A stretch of DNA of 15,973 nt from an uncultured Oscillospiraceae bacterium. Lineage in GTDB: Bacteria > Bacillota > Clostridia > Oscillospirales > Ruminococcaceae. The DNA lies in the NCBI GenBank assembly GCA_934446455.1, contig CAKSEE010000052.1, positions 1 to 15,973 of the forward strand, in the 5' to 3' direction. This document shows, one piece after another, positions 7,801 through 13,578 of this stretch. A program made the translations under genes and the position numbers. Position 1 is the stretch's first letter. Each line of letters begins with the position of its first letter. Below the pieces are notes generated by a model. The model was not told the origin of the DNA. It did no database searches and saw only the letters and a list, made by a program, of their open reading frames with translations.

Positions 7801-7824
7801 ATCACGAACGGAAAGGGTGAGTAA
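4804..7824 (+). CDS. Phage tail tape measure protein
   Basis: This 1006-residue protein sets tail length and is injected ahead of the DNA. The start is ATG 4804 behind AAAGGAGAT at 4790-4798. An in-frame ATG-like start at 4771 would overlap the terminator hairpin and is rejected. The N-terminal ~250 residues match tape measure proteins well: ELISFGRKAIDAASDLTEAQ NVVD, repeated amphipathic helices, TGRLSDVMSFYNKTQSEVDT, and the segment SDAWANQTRLLAERTNQFMT NIG. A hydrophobic stretch at ~390-456 contains several potential membrane-spanning helices (for example HPVVAIAVGIGALVAALYAL). Long charged helical regions follow. The C-terminus returns to strands (TLTVDVIVNGEKETTEVFRP). No lytic transglycosylase or peptidase motif is apparent. 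The length is normal for a siphovirus and would predict a tail of roughly 150 nm by the usual residue-to-length rule. Confidence 0.93.
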   Translation: MQGYDGSIRIDTRINTAPIANGLDDIMDKIKGFGTTMGAAFGAKELISFGRKAIDAASDLTEAQNVVDTAFGSMAYKMEQFAATALETYGISELTAKTMGSTYMAMAKGMGVAEGAASDMAVTLTGRLSDVMSFYNKTQSEVDTIGRAIITGETEPLKAIGVVMTQTNLEAYAMAKGLSKTYSEMSAQEQLLVRYKYFLEQTAMAQGDFAKTSDAWANQTRLLAERTNQFMTNIGNVLIETLTPALQFANEAVSFIDELLFGGRSAEESSAAQSAAETADEVTAVGTAAEKSQKKLNGLISGFDELHIISGAKSSNDENTAEVDATGLLGESLALDATSARKSANKYKDIINEIYLAFRRHPLTKLIGRLVDDIADFIGCINECGDIDAGGIVTVLMDILTAFLAFKAVTSIIGGVSQFSNAFGKLIVLVAAHPVVAIAVGIGALVAALYALDEAMRHQDLVDSFGDISISLAEIDELTSPISGDIEKIAKSFADNNAKVKSARDNFTNLSTAITNTAEALKKSCDAKDAEEFAMQLNEAFDAALSYTSAVTDTSAMRELFMSDGVIDDEEQNLLTTFDNLGGTLKDKIETISEQIRSITQTAADENRGLVESEIKNIQTLYSELQQMTAKQTDIETKATWERLVNRDYTYDSYEVLFEDIKKARKETQVALDELEQAGYEDLMSKLSAMEVNGASKAEIEASKQAGIAQINKSISEKKNKSLLYQKRLFQSYYQGRYSKWEDDYFNDTARGVVGYYNVDESDENLKRIREYYNLIKLGTNPTALQNLAEQLGELDLLSVANSMTGEMQEVIAGIDKGYYDFLEEYNAINGECTDKTEIEADAFQQNLAAIFSGSEDFDITFGEDFLATMTTQAGNIENGGELLYEAAERAVEQVQNAQQLLAYYGDNESTAAYWKNLINGDSSPYYGADPNMAAYWANLKKYGSLNGTDFSGSSYVNGYPYRPETTESTLTVDVIVNGEKETTEVFRPEYGKSVSRTIITNGKGE

Positions 7825-7825
7825 A

Positions 7826-8191
7826 ATGTTTGCGTTGGTCAAGATAAAGGTCGGCGAGGAGCTTGTCCCGCTGACGCACATCACTTCTTATAAGGTGCAG
7901 GAAATCGACGTTGACGGCGACGGCGCGGGAACGACCGAGGACGGCACTACTATCCGCGACGTTCGCCGCCGCAACAAAAGCAAAATCACCCTTAAGCTCG
8001 AGGGGCTGTCACTTGAAGAATACAAAAAGGTAAAGACCGCGATTGACGCCGTGCAATTCGAGGTCACTTTTTTTGCGGGAACGTGGCGGACTGTTTCCGC
8101 CTACGCAGGCGACAAGAACAGCGAGCTTGCGAAAGCAAAGGACGAGCTGGTGAATCTCTGGCGACTTGATTTCTCTATAATTGAGTATTAA
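7826..8191 (+). CDS. Distal-tail-like phage protein (DUF6711-like)
   Basis: This 121-residue protein sits directly behind the tape measure, where siphoviruses encode the distal tail protein that links the tube to the baseplate. ATG 7826 has AAGGG at 7813-7817 at correct spacing and lies one base after the tape measure stop. A GTG at 7817 is possible but poorly placed. The sequence has a strand-rich start (ALVKIKVGEELVPLTHITSY), a middle RDVRRRNKSKITLKLEGLS, a helix EEYKKVKTAIDAV and final strands FEVTFFAGTWRTVSAYAGD and LWRLDFSIIEY. This resembles the short distal-tail N-terminal fold called DUF6711 in clostridial phages. It is much shorter than the canonical Dit of phage SPP1. The role is inferred from order and fold pattern. 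Confidence 0.65.
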   Translation: MFALVKIKVGEELVPLTHITSYKVQEIDVDGDGAGTTEDGTTIRDVRRRNKSKITLKLEGLSLEEYKKVKTAIDAVQFEVTFFAGTWRTVSAYAGDKNSELAKAKDELVNLWRLDFSIIEY

Positions 8192-8202
8192 AGGAGGGGC
8201 AA

Positions 8203-9888
8203 ATGTATAACGTATCGGACGCATACAAACAGGCGATATCCACGCAGGCACGCAGCTTCTGCCTGGGCGGCAGTATACGGCTGCAGAACGGCACAAGTAT
8301 TGCAATAACCGACAGCAATGTTGTCGGCGAGCTGAACATAGCCACGCAGATGATGAGCGGCACGGCAGCCGACACCGTGATAGACGTCGGCGCTTGCTGC
8401 GCGGCTAAGCTGGAAATGACCGTGGTCGACTCGAGCGGCGCGGACAGTTTCGCGGACGCGCGGATAAATCTCAAGGTCGGGCTGCAGCTTGCCGACGGGA
8501 CATATGAATATGTCAAAATGGGCGTTTTCTATGTCGATTCCGCGACTATCAAACGCGTAAAAGACCGCATAAGCTTCACCGCCTACGACAAAATGACCCT
8601 GCTGCAGTTTATCCTCACAGACGCCATGCGCACGAACATGAGCGGCATGGACGCGTTCGGCGCTGCCGGATATCTGTGCAGCCTTGCAGGCATACAGCTC
8701 GCCCAGACGCAGGCGGAAATAGCGGCACTGCCTAACGGCACGGTCAAATTTGATTATACCTCGTCGGCTGCGGAAACTGCGCGCGACATTATCATGTGGC
8801 TGGGCGCTGCGATGGGCTGCTTTTCCCGTATAACGCGCGGCGGCAAGCTGGAGTTCGTGCAGATTAAGGCGGAAACCGGCTCCGCGAACATGATAATTCC
8901 CGTGCGCGAAATTGCCGCTCGTCAGCGATATTCCACAAAATTTGCAGACAGCGTGCTGCGCATATCCAGTCTTGCCATGAAAAAAACAGATGGAAAGACG
9001 GCGCGGGCTTATCTCTCGGGCGGCACGAGCAGCAAGCGCAGCATAGAGCTTGAGCTTGAACAGAATCCGCTTGTCCTCGGGCATTCTGAAAAGACCGTTG
9101 CAAACGTCTTAAAAGACCTTTTAATTGTACTTAAAACGGCGTATTTTCGCCCGTTTGAAAGCAGCATTGCAAACGACCCCGCGCTTGACGCAGGGGACTA
9201 CGTGCGGCTTGTCGGCGGCGCTATAGATACGTCGCGCGGGTACGCTACGGGCATGATTACGCATAATGTGTGGCGCTATCGCGGCAAGCAGGATATAGTA
9301 AACGTCGGTTCTGCACCCGTCCTTAGTCAGCTGCCCGAAGACGACACCGCCGAGGCTGCGGCAATGGTCGCGGCACAGTCTGCCGCCGAATCCGCAGACG
9401 ACGAGGAAAGCGGCGACATCAGCGGCGAGGATATTGTGTACACACAGCCCTCGGCGCAGTCGGGGAAGAAAATGCCGCAGTCGGCATTCCCGCCCGCGCC
9501 GATAGAGTATGTGTTCAACGCCCTGCCGAACGTCGACCCCGCGGCGGGCGGAGGGTTCACGCTGAAAAGCAAGGACTGGAACACCGAATTAACGCTTGGC
9601 ACGGGCGGGATATCCGTATACAATGGGAAATGCTCAAATGCGGCTATTACGCTGTCAGCATGGGACGGAAGCGTTTCGGGCAGAAGCTCATACATCAATG
9701 TGAACCCCTGGGGCATAAACATTGAAGCGGCAATCGACAGCAAAAACAGCATTGCAATAAACGGCACAGGCGGTGTAGGCGGTAGTTTTTCCATTCAAAT
9801 TACAGCCGACGGCGTACAGTACCCCGTCCTGTCGGGCAATTCAAACGGCTGGTACATAGGCGGCAAGAAAATATTGACGGAGGATTAA
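8203..9888 (+). CDS. Phage tail/baseplate hub protein (tail-associated, Tal-like)
   Basis: This 561-residue protein follows the distal tail protein and should form the tail tip hub. The start is ATG 8203 behind AAAGGAGGGG at 8190-8199. Residues 1-~110 look like the first hub domain (MYNVSDAYKQAI..., TYEYVKMGVFYVDSATIKR, ISFTAYDKMTLLQ). Residues ~150-360 have helices and strands with repeated DYTSSAAETARDIIMWLGAA and GDYVRLVGGAI features seen in gp44/hub-type tail proteins. An acidic Ala/Ser linker (~378-402) leads to a Gly-rich beta C-terminus (~440-561; SYINVNPWGINIEAAIDSKN, ending WYIGGKKILTED) that may be an adaptor for the fibre protein. I see no obvious peptidase active site. The structural role is well supported by order; the subdivision is approximate. 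Confidence 0.75.
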   Translation: MYNVSDAYKQAISTQARSFCLGGSIRLQNGTSIAITDSNVVGELNIATQMMSGTAADTVIDVGACCAAKLEMTVVDSSGADSFADARINLKVGLQLADGTYEYVKMGVFYVDSATIKRVKDRISFTAYDKMTLLQFILTDAMRTNMSGMDAFGAAGYLCSLAGIQLAQTQAEIAALPNGTVKFDYTSSAAETARDIIMWLGAAMGCFSRITRGGKLEFVQIKAETGSANMIIPVREIAARQRYSTKFADSVLRISSLAMKKTDGKTARAYLSGGTSSKRSIELELEQNPLVLGHSEKTVANVLKDLLIVLKTAYFRPFESSIANDPALDAGDYVRLVGGAIDTSRGYATGMITHNVWRYRGKQDIVNVGSAPVLSQLPEDDTAEAAAMVAAQSAAESADDEESGDISGEDIVYTQPSAQSGKKMPQSAFPPAPIEYVFNALPNVDPAAGGGFTLKSKDWNTELTLGTGGISVYNGKCSNAAITLSAWDGSVSGRSSYINVNPWGINIEAAIDSKNSIAINGTGGVGGSFSIQITADGVQYPVLSGNSNGWYIGGKKILTED

Positions 9889-9891
9889 ATC

Positions 9892-10887
9892 ATGGCAAGT
9901 GAAATCACAATTACCCTCGCAGGAAACGAGGCAGAGGCACAGTTTAACGGGGCGAACGCGTGGCTGCGCAACGACGGCGCGGCGACAGTCTACGCCGCGA
10001 AAACGGCGGGCGTAACGGCGGGCGCGGACGGCGTTGTAGCCGTTCCTGCGGGCGGCTCTGCGCCCGTGTACGGCGCGAACGGGCGCGTGTTCCTGCTCGG
10101 CACGGGGTCGGTGCAGCTCATCGGCTCGGACTATTCCACGAACCCTTTTAAGACGTCCACAGCCTCGGGCGGCTCGGCGGTGGACGAGGTCGCAAGAGCC
10201 GCTGTAAACGCGCACGCGGGCAACGCGGAGATACACGTCACGGCTGCGGAAAAGGCGGCGTGGAGCGCCGTCAGCGGCGAGAATCTGCTGGATAACCCCG
10301 ATTTCCGCATAAACCAGCGCGGGCAGGCGGAGTACGCGGCGGCGGGGTACGCCGTGGACAGGTGGTATATCAACATCGGCAAGGTCGAACCCGCCGCAAA
10401 CGGCATTGTTATCACAAATAACGACACGGGAATAATGCGGCTGCGGCAGAACACCGAGTTCGGCTACGCGCAGATTGCGGGCAAGCCGCTGTCGTTGTCG
10501 GTGAGAGTGGGCGGCACGACATACAGCGCGACCGCAGACGTTCCCGCGGAGAAGCCCACGGCGGCGTTCACGCAGCTTGCAGGCGTTGAGATTGCGGACG
10601 GCGTGTCGCTTGTGTGCAACTACTCGCTTGCGGACGACATGATTTTCGCGTACTTCGGGCTGAGCGAGGGCGCTTCACTCTCCCCCGAGTGGGTCAAGCT
10701 GGAGGTCGGCACGGTTACACCGTTCGTGCCGCCGAATCCTGCGGACGCGCTCGCGCGGTGCCAGCGCTACTATCAGATTCGCAGCACCAACGACATTGCG
10801 GCGGTGGATTTGCGCCCGACAATGCGCACGGCGCCGACGGATATTGCAGCGGTGGAGGGAGGTTACGCATATGTCGCAGAACTTTGA
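9892..10887 (+). CDS. Phage tail fibre / receptor-binding protein
   Basis: This 331-residue protein is probably the receptor-binding or fibre protein that recognises the host surface. ATG 9892 follows CGGAGGA at 9878-9884, three bases after the hub gene's stop. Residues 1-~85 form a beta domain (EITITLAGNEAEAQFNGANA, ATVYAAKTAG, GSVQLIGSDYS). A helical linker with HAGNAEIHVTAAEKAAWSAV (~112-131), a motif recurrent in tail fibres, comes next. The C-terminal domain begins LLDNPDFRINQRG and contains a jelly-roll-like carbohydrate-binding-type region (AVDRWYI, then EWVKLEVGTVTPFVPPNPAD). It ends with LARCQRYYQIRSTNDIAAVD, a widespread fibre signature. The very GC-rich coding and tandem Gly/Ala usage resemble its neighbours. 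The last 17 bases overlap the next gene. Confidence 0.82.
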   Translation: MASEITITLAGNEAEAQFNGANAWLRNDGAATVYAAKTAGVTAGADGVVAVPAGGSAPVYGANGRVFLLGTGSVQLIGSDYSTNPFKTSTASGGSAVDEVARAAVNAHAGNAEIHVTAAEKAAWSAVSGENLLDNPDFRINQRGQAEYAAAGYAVDRWYINIGKVEPAANGIVITNNDTGIMRLRQNTEFGYAQIAGKPLSLSVRVGGTTYSATADVPAEKPTAAFTQLAGVEIADGVSLVCNYSLADDMIFAYFGLSEGASLSPEWVKLEVGTVTPFVPPNPADALARCQRYYQIRSTNDIAAVDLRPTMRTAPTDIAAVEGGYAYVAEL

Positions 10888-11107
10888 TTTTGAGGTGCAG
10901 GAAACCGCCGAGGAGCGCGCGGCGCGCGAGGGCAGGCTCAGAGCCGCCGAGATTGCGCGAAGGTTCGCGGCAATAGACCGCGAGCGCATTCGCCCGCTGG
11001 CGGCAATAGCTGCGGGCACGGCTGCGGACGAGGACAGGAGCAGGCTCGCGGCGCTTGAGCTTGAGGCGCAGGCGCTCAGGGCAGAGCTCGCGGGGCTGCA
11101 AAATTAA
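10871..11107 (+). CDS. Small charged coiled-coil phage protein, function unknown
   Basis: This 78-residue protein lies between the fibre and holin genes. The start is ATG 10871, preceded by GGAGGGAGG at ~10855-10863 inside the end of the fibre gene. It is almost entirely helical and rich in Ala, Arg and Glu (EERAAREGRLRAAEIARRFA, then a heptad-like SRLAALELEAQALRAELAGL), with no membrane segment or cysteine cluster. Similar small coiled-coil proteins are common at this site in clostridial prophages, where they may be fibre chaperones or baseplate accessories. I cannot assign a named family. It is surely coding: it has an excellent ribosome binding site, overlaps its neighbour and lies 12 bases from the holin start. 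Confidence 0.6.
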   Translation: MSQNFDFEVQETAEERAAREGRLRAAEIARRFAAIDRERIRPLAAIAAGTAADEDRSRLAALELEAQALRAELAGLQN

Positions 11108-11119
11108 GGAGGTATTTTT

Positions 11120-11359
11120 ATGAAAAGAATTGACTGGAAGAGAAAGCTCACATCACGCAAGCTGTGGGTTGCAACAGCGGGATTTGCCGCAGGTCTGATT
11201 GTGGCGTTCGGAGGCAGCGCAAAGACAGCCGACACGGTATCGGGCTGCATACTCAGCGGCGCGGCGGTTGTAGGGTACACCATCGGCGAGGGACTGGCGG
11301 ACGGCAAGAACGCAGGCAGTTCCGCTGCGGACGAGGAGGACGGCAATGCAGATAACTGA
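11120..11359 (+). CDS. Putative phage holin
   Basis: This 79-residue small membrane protein directly precedes the endolysin. The start ATG 11120 lies behind AAGGAGG at 11106-11112. The basic N-terminus (MKRIDWKRKLTSRKLW) is followed by a hydrophobic segment at ~16-33 (VATAGFAAGLIVAFG) and a second at ~38-57 (TVSGCILSGAAVVGYTIGEG), then a short acidic tail. This two-segment topology, with an 'IDWKRKLTSRK.WVA..GF' opening, is that of small holins in clostridial prophages. A holin forms inner-membrane lesions that let the amidase reach the wall. It overlaps the endolysin by 14 bases, a strong lysis-cassette arrangement. Confidence 0.8.
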   Translation: MKRIDWKRKLTSRKLWVATAGFAAGLIVAFGGSAKTADTVSGCILSGAAVVGYTIGEGLADGKNAGSSAADEEDGNADN

Positions 11360-11930
11360 CAGGCTGATACCGCGCGGCAAGTACAACCGCCCCGGGACAA
11401 AGTCCGCTCCGAGGCGCATTTGCGTACACTACACGGGCGACTGCGGCGCCTCGGCGGACAGGCTCGCGCTGTTTTTCACAACAAACTCGGCGGCAAAAAC
11501 GTCCTCGCAGTACATAGTCGGCATTGCGGGCGAGGTTATCCGCTGCGTTCCCGACGACGAGATAGCGTATGCGGCGGCGGGCAAGAATTACGGCACAATT
11601 CACATTGAGGTGTGCTACAAGCGCTCTGACGGGCGTTTCGAAGAGGAGTCCATAGCCGCGCTGAACGAGCTGGTTCTATACCTCATGAACCGCTACGGTA
11701 TATCCGCCGAAAACGTCCTGCGGCACTACGACCTCACGGGCAAGCTCTGCCCCGCGTACTACGTTGATTCGACGCGCTGGGCGGTTCTCCATGAGCGCAT
11801 TACCGCAAAGCCCGCCGCACGGAAGCTCTACCGCGTGCAGGTGGGCGCGTTCAGCAGCCGCGAGAACGCCGAGAATTACGCTGAGCAGGTTCGCAGGGCG
11901 GGCTTCGGGGCGTTTGTCGTTGAAACGTAA
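11346..11930 (+). CDS. N-acetylmuramoyl-L-alanine amidase endolysin with short C-terminal SPOR-like segment
   Basis: This 194-residue endolysin should cut the bond between muramic acid and L-alanine in peptidoglycan. The start is ATG 11346 inside the holin gene's end, behind GAGGACGG. It has an Amidase_2 domain at ~5-150. Probable zinc ligands are His28 (ICVHYTG), His127 (LRHYDLTGK) and Cys135 (KLCP); YIVGIAGEVIRCVPDDEIAY and IHIEVCY are typical core strands. Residues 161-194 (LYRVQVGAFSSRENAENYAE, then a helix-strand end) look like the first half of a SPOR peptidoglycan-binding repeat, which normally spans about 70 residues. There is no signal peptide, so export depends on the holin. All catalytic residues appear intact, and a terminator follows directly. 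Confidence 0.9.
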   Translation: MQITDRLIPRGKYNRPGTKSAPRRICVHYTGDCGASADRLALFFTTNSAAKTSSQYIVGIAGEVIRCVPDDEIAYAAAGKNYGTIHIEVCYKRSDGRFEEESIAALNELVLYLMNRYGISAENVLRHYDLTGKLCPAYYVDSTRWAVLHERITAKPAARKLYRVQVGAFSSRENAENYAEQVRRAGFGAFVVET

Positions 11931-11936
11931 AATTTT

Positions 11937-11968
11937 ATCGGCGGGGGAGCTTCCCCGCCGATGTTCTT
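11937..11968 (+). terminator. GC-rich intrinsic terminator after the lysis cassette
   Basis: The arms ATCGGCGGGG (11937-11946) and CCCCGCCGAT (11953-11962) pair perfectly over 10 bp around a 6-base loop, followed by GTTCTTATT. The U-tract is imperfect, but the stem is very stable and starts 6 bases after the endolysin stop. It probably ends the late operon, with possible leak into the methylase gene, for which I see no separate promoter. Confidence 0.8.
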
Positions 11969-11985
11969 ATTAAAGGAGGATTTTT

Positions 11986-12735
11986 ATGAATAGTCCGATA
12001 ACCCGCATAGGCGGGAAGAAGCTCCTGCGAAAGCATATCTGCGAATGCTTTCCCGAGGAAGGCACATTTGACCGTTACATCGAGGTGTTTGGCGGTGCAG
12101 GCTGGGTGCTGTTTTACAAGGATAAACACGCGCCCCTTGAGGTTTACAACGACGCAGACGGGCAGCTTGTAAACCTTATGCGCTGTATAAAATATCATGC
12201 TGCGGAACTGCAGCGCGAACTTGACGGCTATGTTAATTCGCGTGAAATGTTTGAGGACGCCAAGGCACAGTACGACGTCAGAGGGCTGACCGATATTCAA
12301 CGGGCAGCGCGGTATTTTCTGCGCATGAAGTTATCGTTCGGCGCAGACGGCGATACCTACGGGTGCAACCGCAAGAATCTGAAAAACTCTGTGGAATACC
12401 TTTCCGACGTTCAGCACAGGCTTTCGGCAGGGTCGGTAGTTATCGAACACAAAGATTTTGAGAATCTCATAAAGGTTTACGACCGCCCTGCGGCGCTGTT
12501 CTACTGCGACCCTCCGTATCATTCTACAGAAAAATATTATAGTGTCGCGTTCGGCGAGACTGACCATATACGCCTGCGAGATACGCTGGCAGGCATTAAG
12601 GGAAAATTCCTGCTGTCGTACAATGACGACGAATTTATCCGCAGCCTTTACAGCGGATTCAAAATTGAAACGCTGGAACGGGCGAACAATCTGTCAAGCG
12701 GCAAATTCAAAGAACTGATTATCACCAACTATTGA
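11986..12735 (+). CDS. DNA adenine methylase (Dam/D12 class N6-adenine MTase)
   Basis: This 249-residue protein would transfer a methyl group from S-adenosylmethionine to the N6 of adenine. The start ATG 11986 follows AAAGGAGG at 11972-11979. The D12-class layout is complete: RIGGKKLL at 7-14, SAM-binding motif I IEVFGGAG at 32-39, NDADGQLVNLM at 55-65, and catalytic motif IV DPPY at 175-178 (LFYCDPPYHS). No restriction gene is adjacent, so it is an orphan methylase. In prophages these may protect phage DNA from host restriction or alter expression. The recognition site cannot be read from the sequence; GATC is only the commonest in this class. It lies outside the lysis operon terminator but in the same direction. 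Confidence 0.92.
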   Translation: MNSPITRIGGKKLLRKHICECFPEEGTFDRYIEVFGGAGWVLFYKDKHAPLEVYNDADGQLVNLMRCIKYHAAELQRELDGYVNSREMFEDAKAQYDVRGLTDIQRAARYFLRMKLSFGADGDTYGCNRKNLKNSVEYLSDVQHRLSAGSVVIEHKDFENLIKVYDRPAALFYCDPPYHSTEKYYSVAFGETDHIRLRDTLAGIKGKFLLSYNDDEFIRSLYSGFKIETLERANNLSSGKFKELIITNY

Positions 12736-12761
12736 TAGCTTCGATTTATTTTTTTTATGAT
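12732..12761 (+). promoter_or_regulatory. Probable promoter of the XRE regulator gene
   Basis: TTGATA (12732-12737) and TATGAT (12756-12761) each differ from consensus at one base and are 18 bases apart. The -35 box overlaps the methylase stop codon. The predicted start of transcription, near 12768, lies just before the palindrome at 12779-12793. Confidence 0.55.
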
Positions 12762-12778
12762 GTAAATAACGGATTTTG

Positions 12779-12793
12779 TTATGTACTACATAA
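12779..12793. promoter_or_regulatory. Perfect 15-base palindrome, candidate operator
   Basis: TTATGTA C TACATAA is a perfect 7-bp inverted repeat around one base. With a one-base bulge the symmetry extends outward to TTTTG (12774-12778) and CAAAA (12795-12799). It sits in the 5' leader 23 bases before the XRE gene's ATG and just after its predicted promoter. This is a typical place for an autoregulatory binding site. Binding by the adjacent regulator is inferred. Confidence 0.55.
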
Positions 12794-12816
12794 ACAAAAT
12801 GACTCGGAGGGAAACC

Positions 12817-13014
12817 ATGATAACAATTCAGCTTCGCGCTCTGCTTGAGCGCAGAAACATGACGCAAGCAGAGCTTGCCAAGCTCACGGGAATACGCCCC
12901 TCAACCATATGCGACCTGTGCAACAATAACGCTTCGTTCATCAAAATTGAACATTTAGAGCGTATTCTAACCGCGTTAAAATGCCAATTTAATGACTTTT
13001 TTGCTCGCGAGTAA
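12817..13014 (+). CDS. Small XRE/Cro-type helix-turn-helix regulator
   Basis: This 65-residue DNA-binding protein of the Cro/CI type consists of little more than the DNA-binding domain. The start is ATG 12817 behind GGAGGG at ~12807-12812; the in-frame ATG at 12781 would begin inside the palindrome. The helix-turn-helix covers about residues 14-38 (MTQAELAKLTGIRPSTICDL), followed by KIEHLERILTALKCQFNDFF. This arrangement matches the short HTH_26-type Cro/CI repressors common in Firmicutes mobile elements. There is no dimerisation or cleavage domain. It probably represses its own promoter through the palindrome in front. It is more AT-rich than the phage tail genes. Confidence 0.88.
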   Translation: MITIQLRALLERRNMTQAELAKLTGIRPSTICDLCNNNASFIKIEHLERILTALKCQFNDFFARE

Positions 13015-13059
13015 TATTTCAGCTATTTCGACTTTTTCGTTAACTTGTGCTCTGCCATA

Positions 13060-13088
13060 TTGACATATATTCCGTTTCATGATACAAT
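13060..13088 (+). promoter_or_regulatory. Consensus promoter of the 91-residue protein gene
   Basis: TTGACA (13060-13065) and TACAAT (13083-13088) are 17 bases apart, giving a near-perfect vegetative promoter. Transcription should start near 13095, about 40 bases before the ATG at 13135. This also rules out the longer reading from 13045. Confidence 0.85.
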
Positions 13089-13134
13089 AGATAACACAGG
13101 GCAAAAGTCAATAAATGAAAATGGAGGCTATGTC

Positions 13135-13410
13135 ATGGTATTTAGCTTAACATTTGACGACAGGGAGTATTTTATCTGCGGGGAAAACGCATTCAGCGCT
13201 ATACTGAACAACATGAAATACCTTGAGAAGCTTGCAATAGGCTGCACAATAAAGCGCTGGCAGGTAATCCCGCAGGGAGAGCACGCCTATATTGTTACGT
13301 TGGAGTATTACATGAAGCCCCCGGGGAGAATAAGACTCCTTAAGACAAAGCCGCCCGTTCATGTAAAAAATCTGCCGCTGAATGTGGTGGATGGCAACAT
13401 AAATCAATAA
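13135..13410 (+). CDS. Hypothetical protein, 91 residues
   Basis: I do not recognise this protein. The start ATG 13135 has TGGAGG at ~13121-13126 and a strong promoter upstream. The longer in-frame opening from 13045 contains the promoter and is not credible. The sequence suggests a small mixed alpha/beta cytosolic protein: an aromatic N-terminus (VFSLTFDDREYFICGENAFS), a helix (AILNNMKYLEKLAI), strands (KRWQVIP, AYIVTLEYYM) and a basic Pro/Lys-rich tail (RIRLLKTKPPVHVKNLPL). No membrane segment, signal peptide or metal motif is present. With its own promoter next to a phage regulator and methylase, it is probably accessory prophage cargo. Its stop codon is shared with the U-tract of the terminator for the convergent operon. 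Confidence 0.65.
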   Translation: MVFSLTFDDREYFICGENAFSAILNNMKYLEKLAIGCTIKRWQVIPQGEHAYIVTLEYYMKPPGRIRLLKTKPPVHVKNLPLNVVDGNINQ

Positions 13411-13444
13411 AAAACAGCCTCGCGCGTTTCCCCTTTCGAGGCTG
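13409..13444 (-). terminator. Intrinsic terminator of the amidotransferase/amidoligase operon
   Basis: Read on the - strand, CAGCCTCG (13444-13437) pairs perfectly with CGAGGCTG (13422-13415) around a 14-base loop and is followed at once by TTTTTTATT (from 13414 downward). It lies 122 bases beyond the amidotransferase stop. Its U-tract overlaps the TAA of the convergent 91-residue gene. Confidence 0.82.
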
Positions 13445-13453
13445 GCAGCCAGC
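13441..13453. repeat. Short 13-base palindrome in the convergent intergenic region
   Basis: GCTGGC (13441-13446) and GCCAGC (13448-13453) are perfect inverted arms around one base. It overlaps the - strand terminator stem and could compete with it. No function can be assigned. Confidence 0.35.
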
Positions 13454-13548
13454 AAGCGCAGCAAATAACTTAAATTGCGCCCATTTTATGCAGGTTGCAC
13501 AAATGACATTTAACTAAATCACTCCAAAATAGTTATCTCGGCAAAAGT

Positions 13549-13578
13549 TTTCAACTTCGCAGTATTTCATAGTTGAAA
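13549..13578. repeat. Inverted repeat around the amidotransferase stop codon
   Basis: TTTCAACT (13549-13556) and AGTTGAAA (13571-13578) are perfect 8-base arms with a 14-base spacer containing the stop codon at 13567-13569. On the - strand it is followed by ACTTTTG, so it might act as a weak terminator or 3' stabilising hairpin. Confidence 0.4.

Noticed and set aside
13045..13134. N-terminal extension of the 91-residue protein
   Set aside because: The stretch contains a TTGACA-17-TACAAT promoter and no ribosome binding site before 13045, whereas ATG 13135 has TGGAGG in front.
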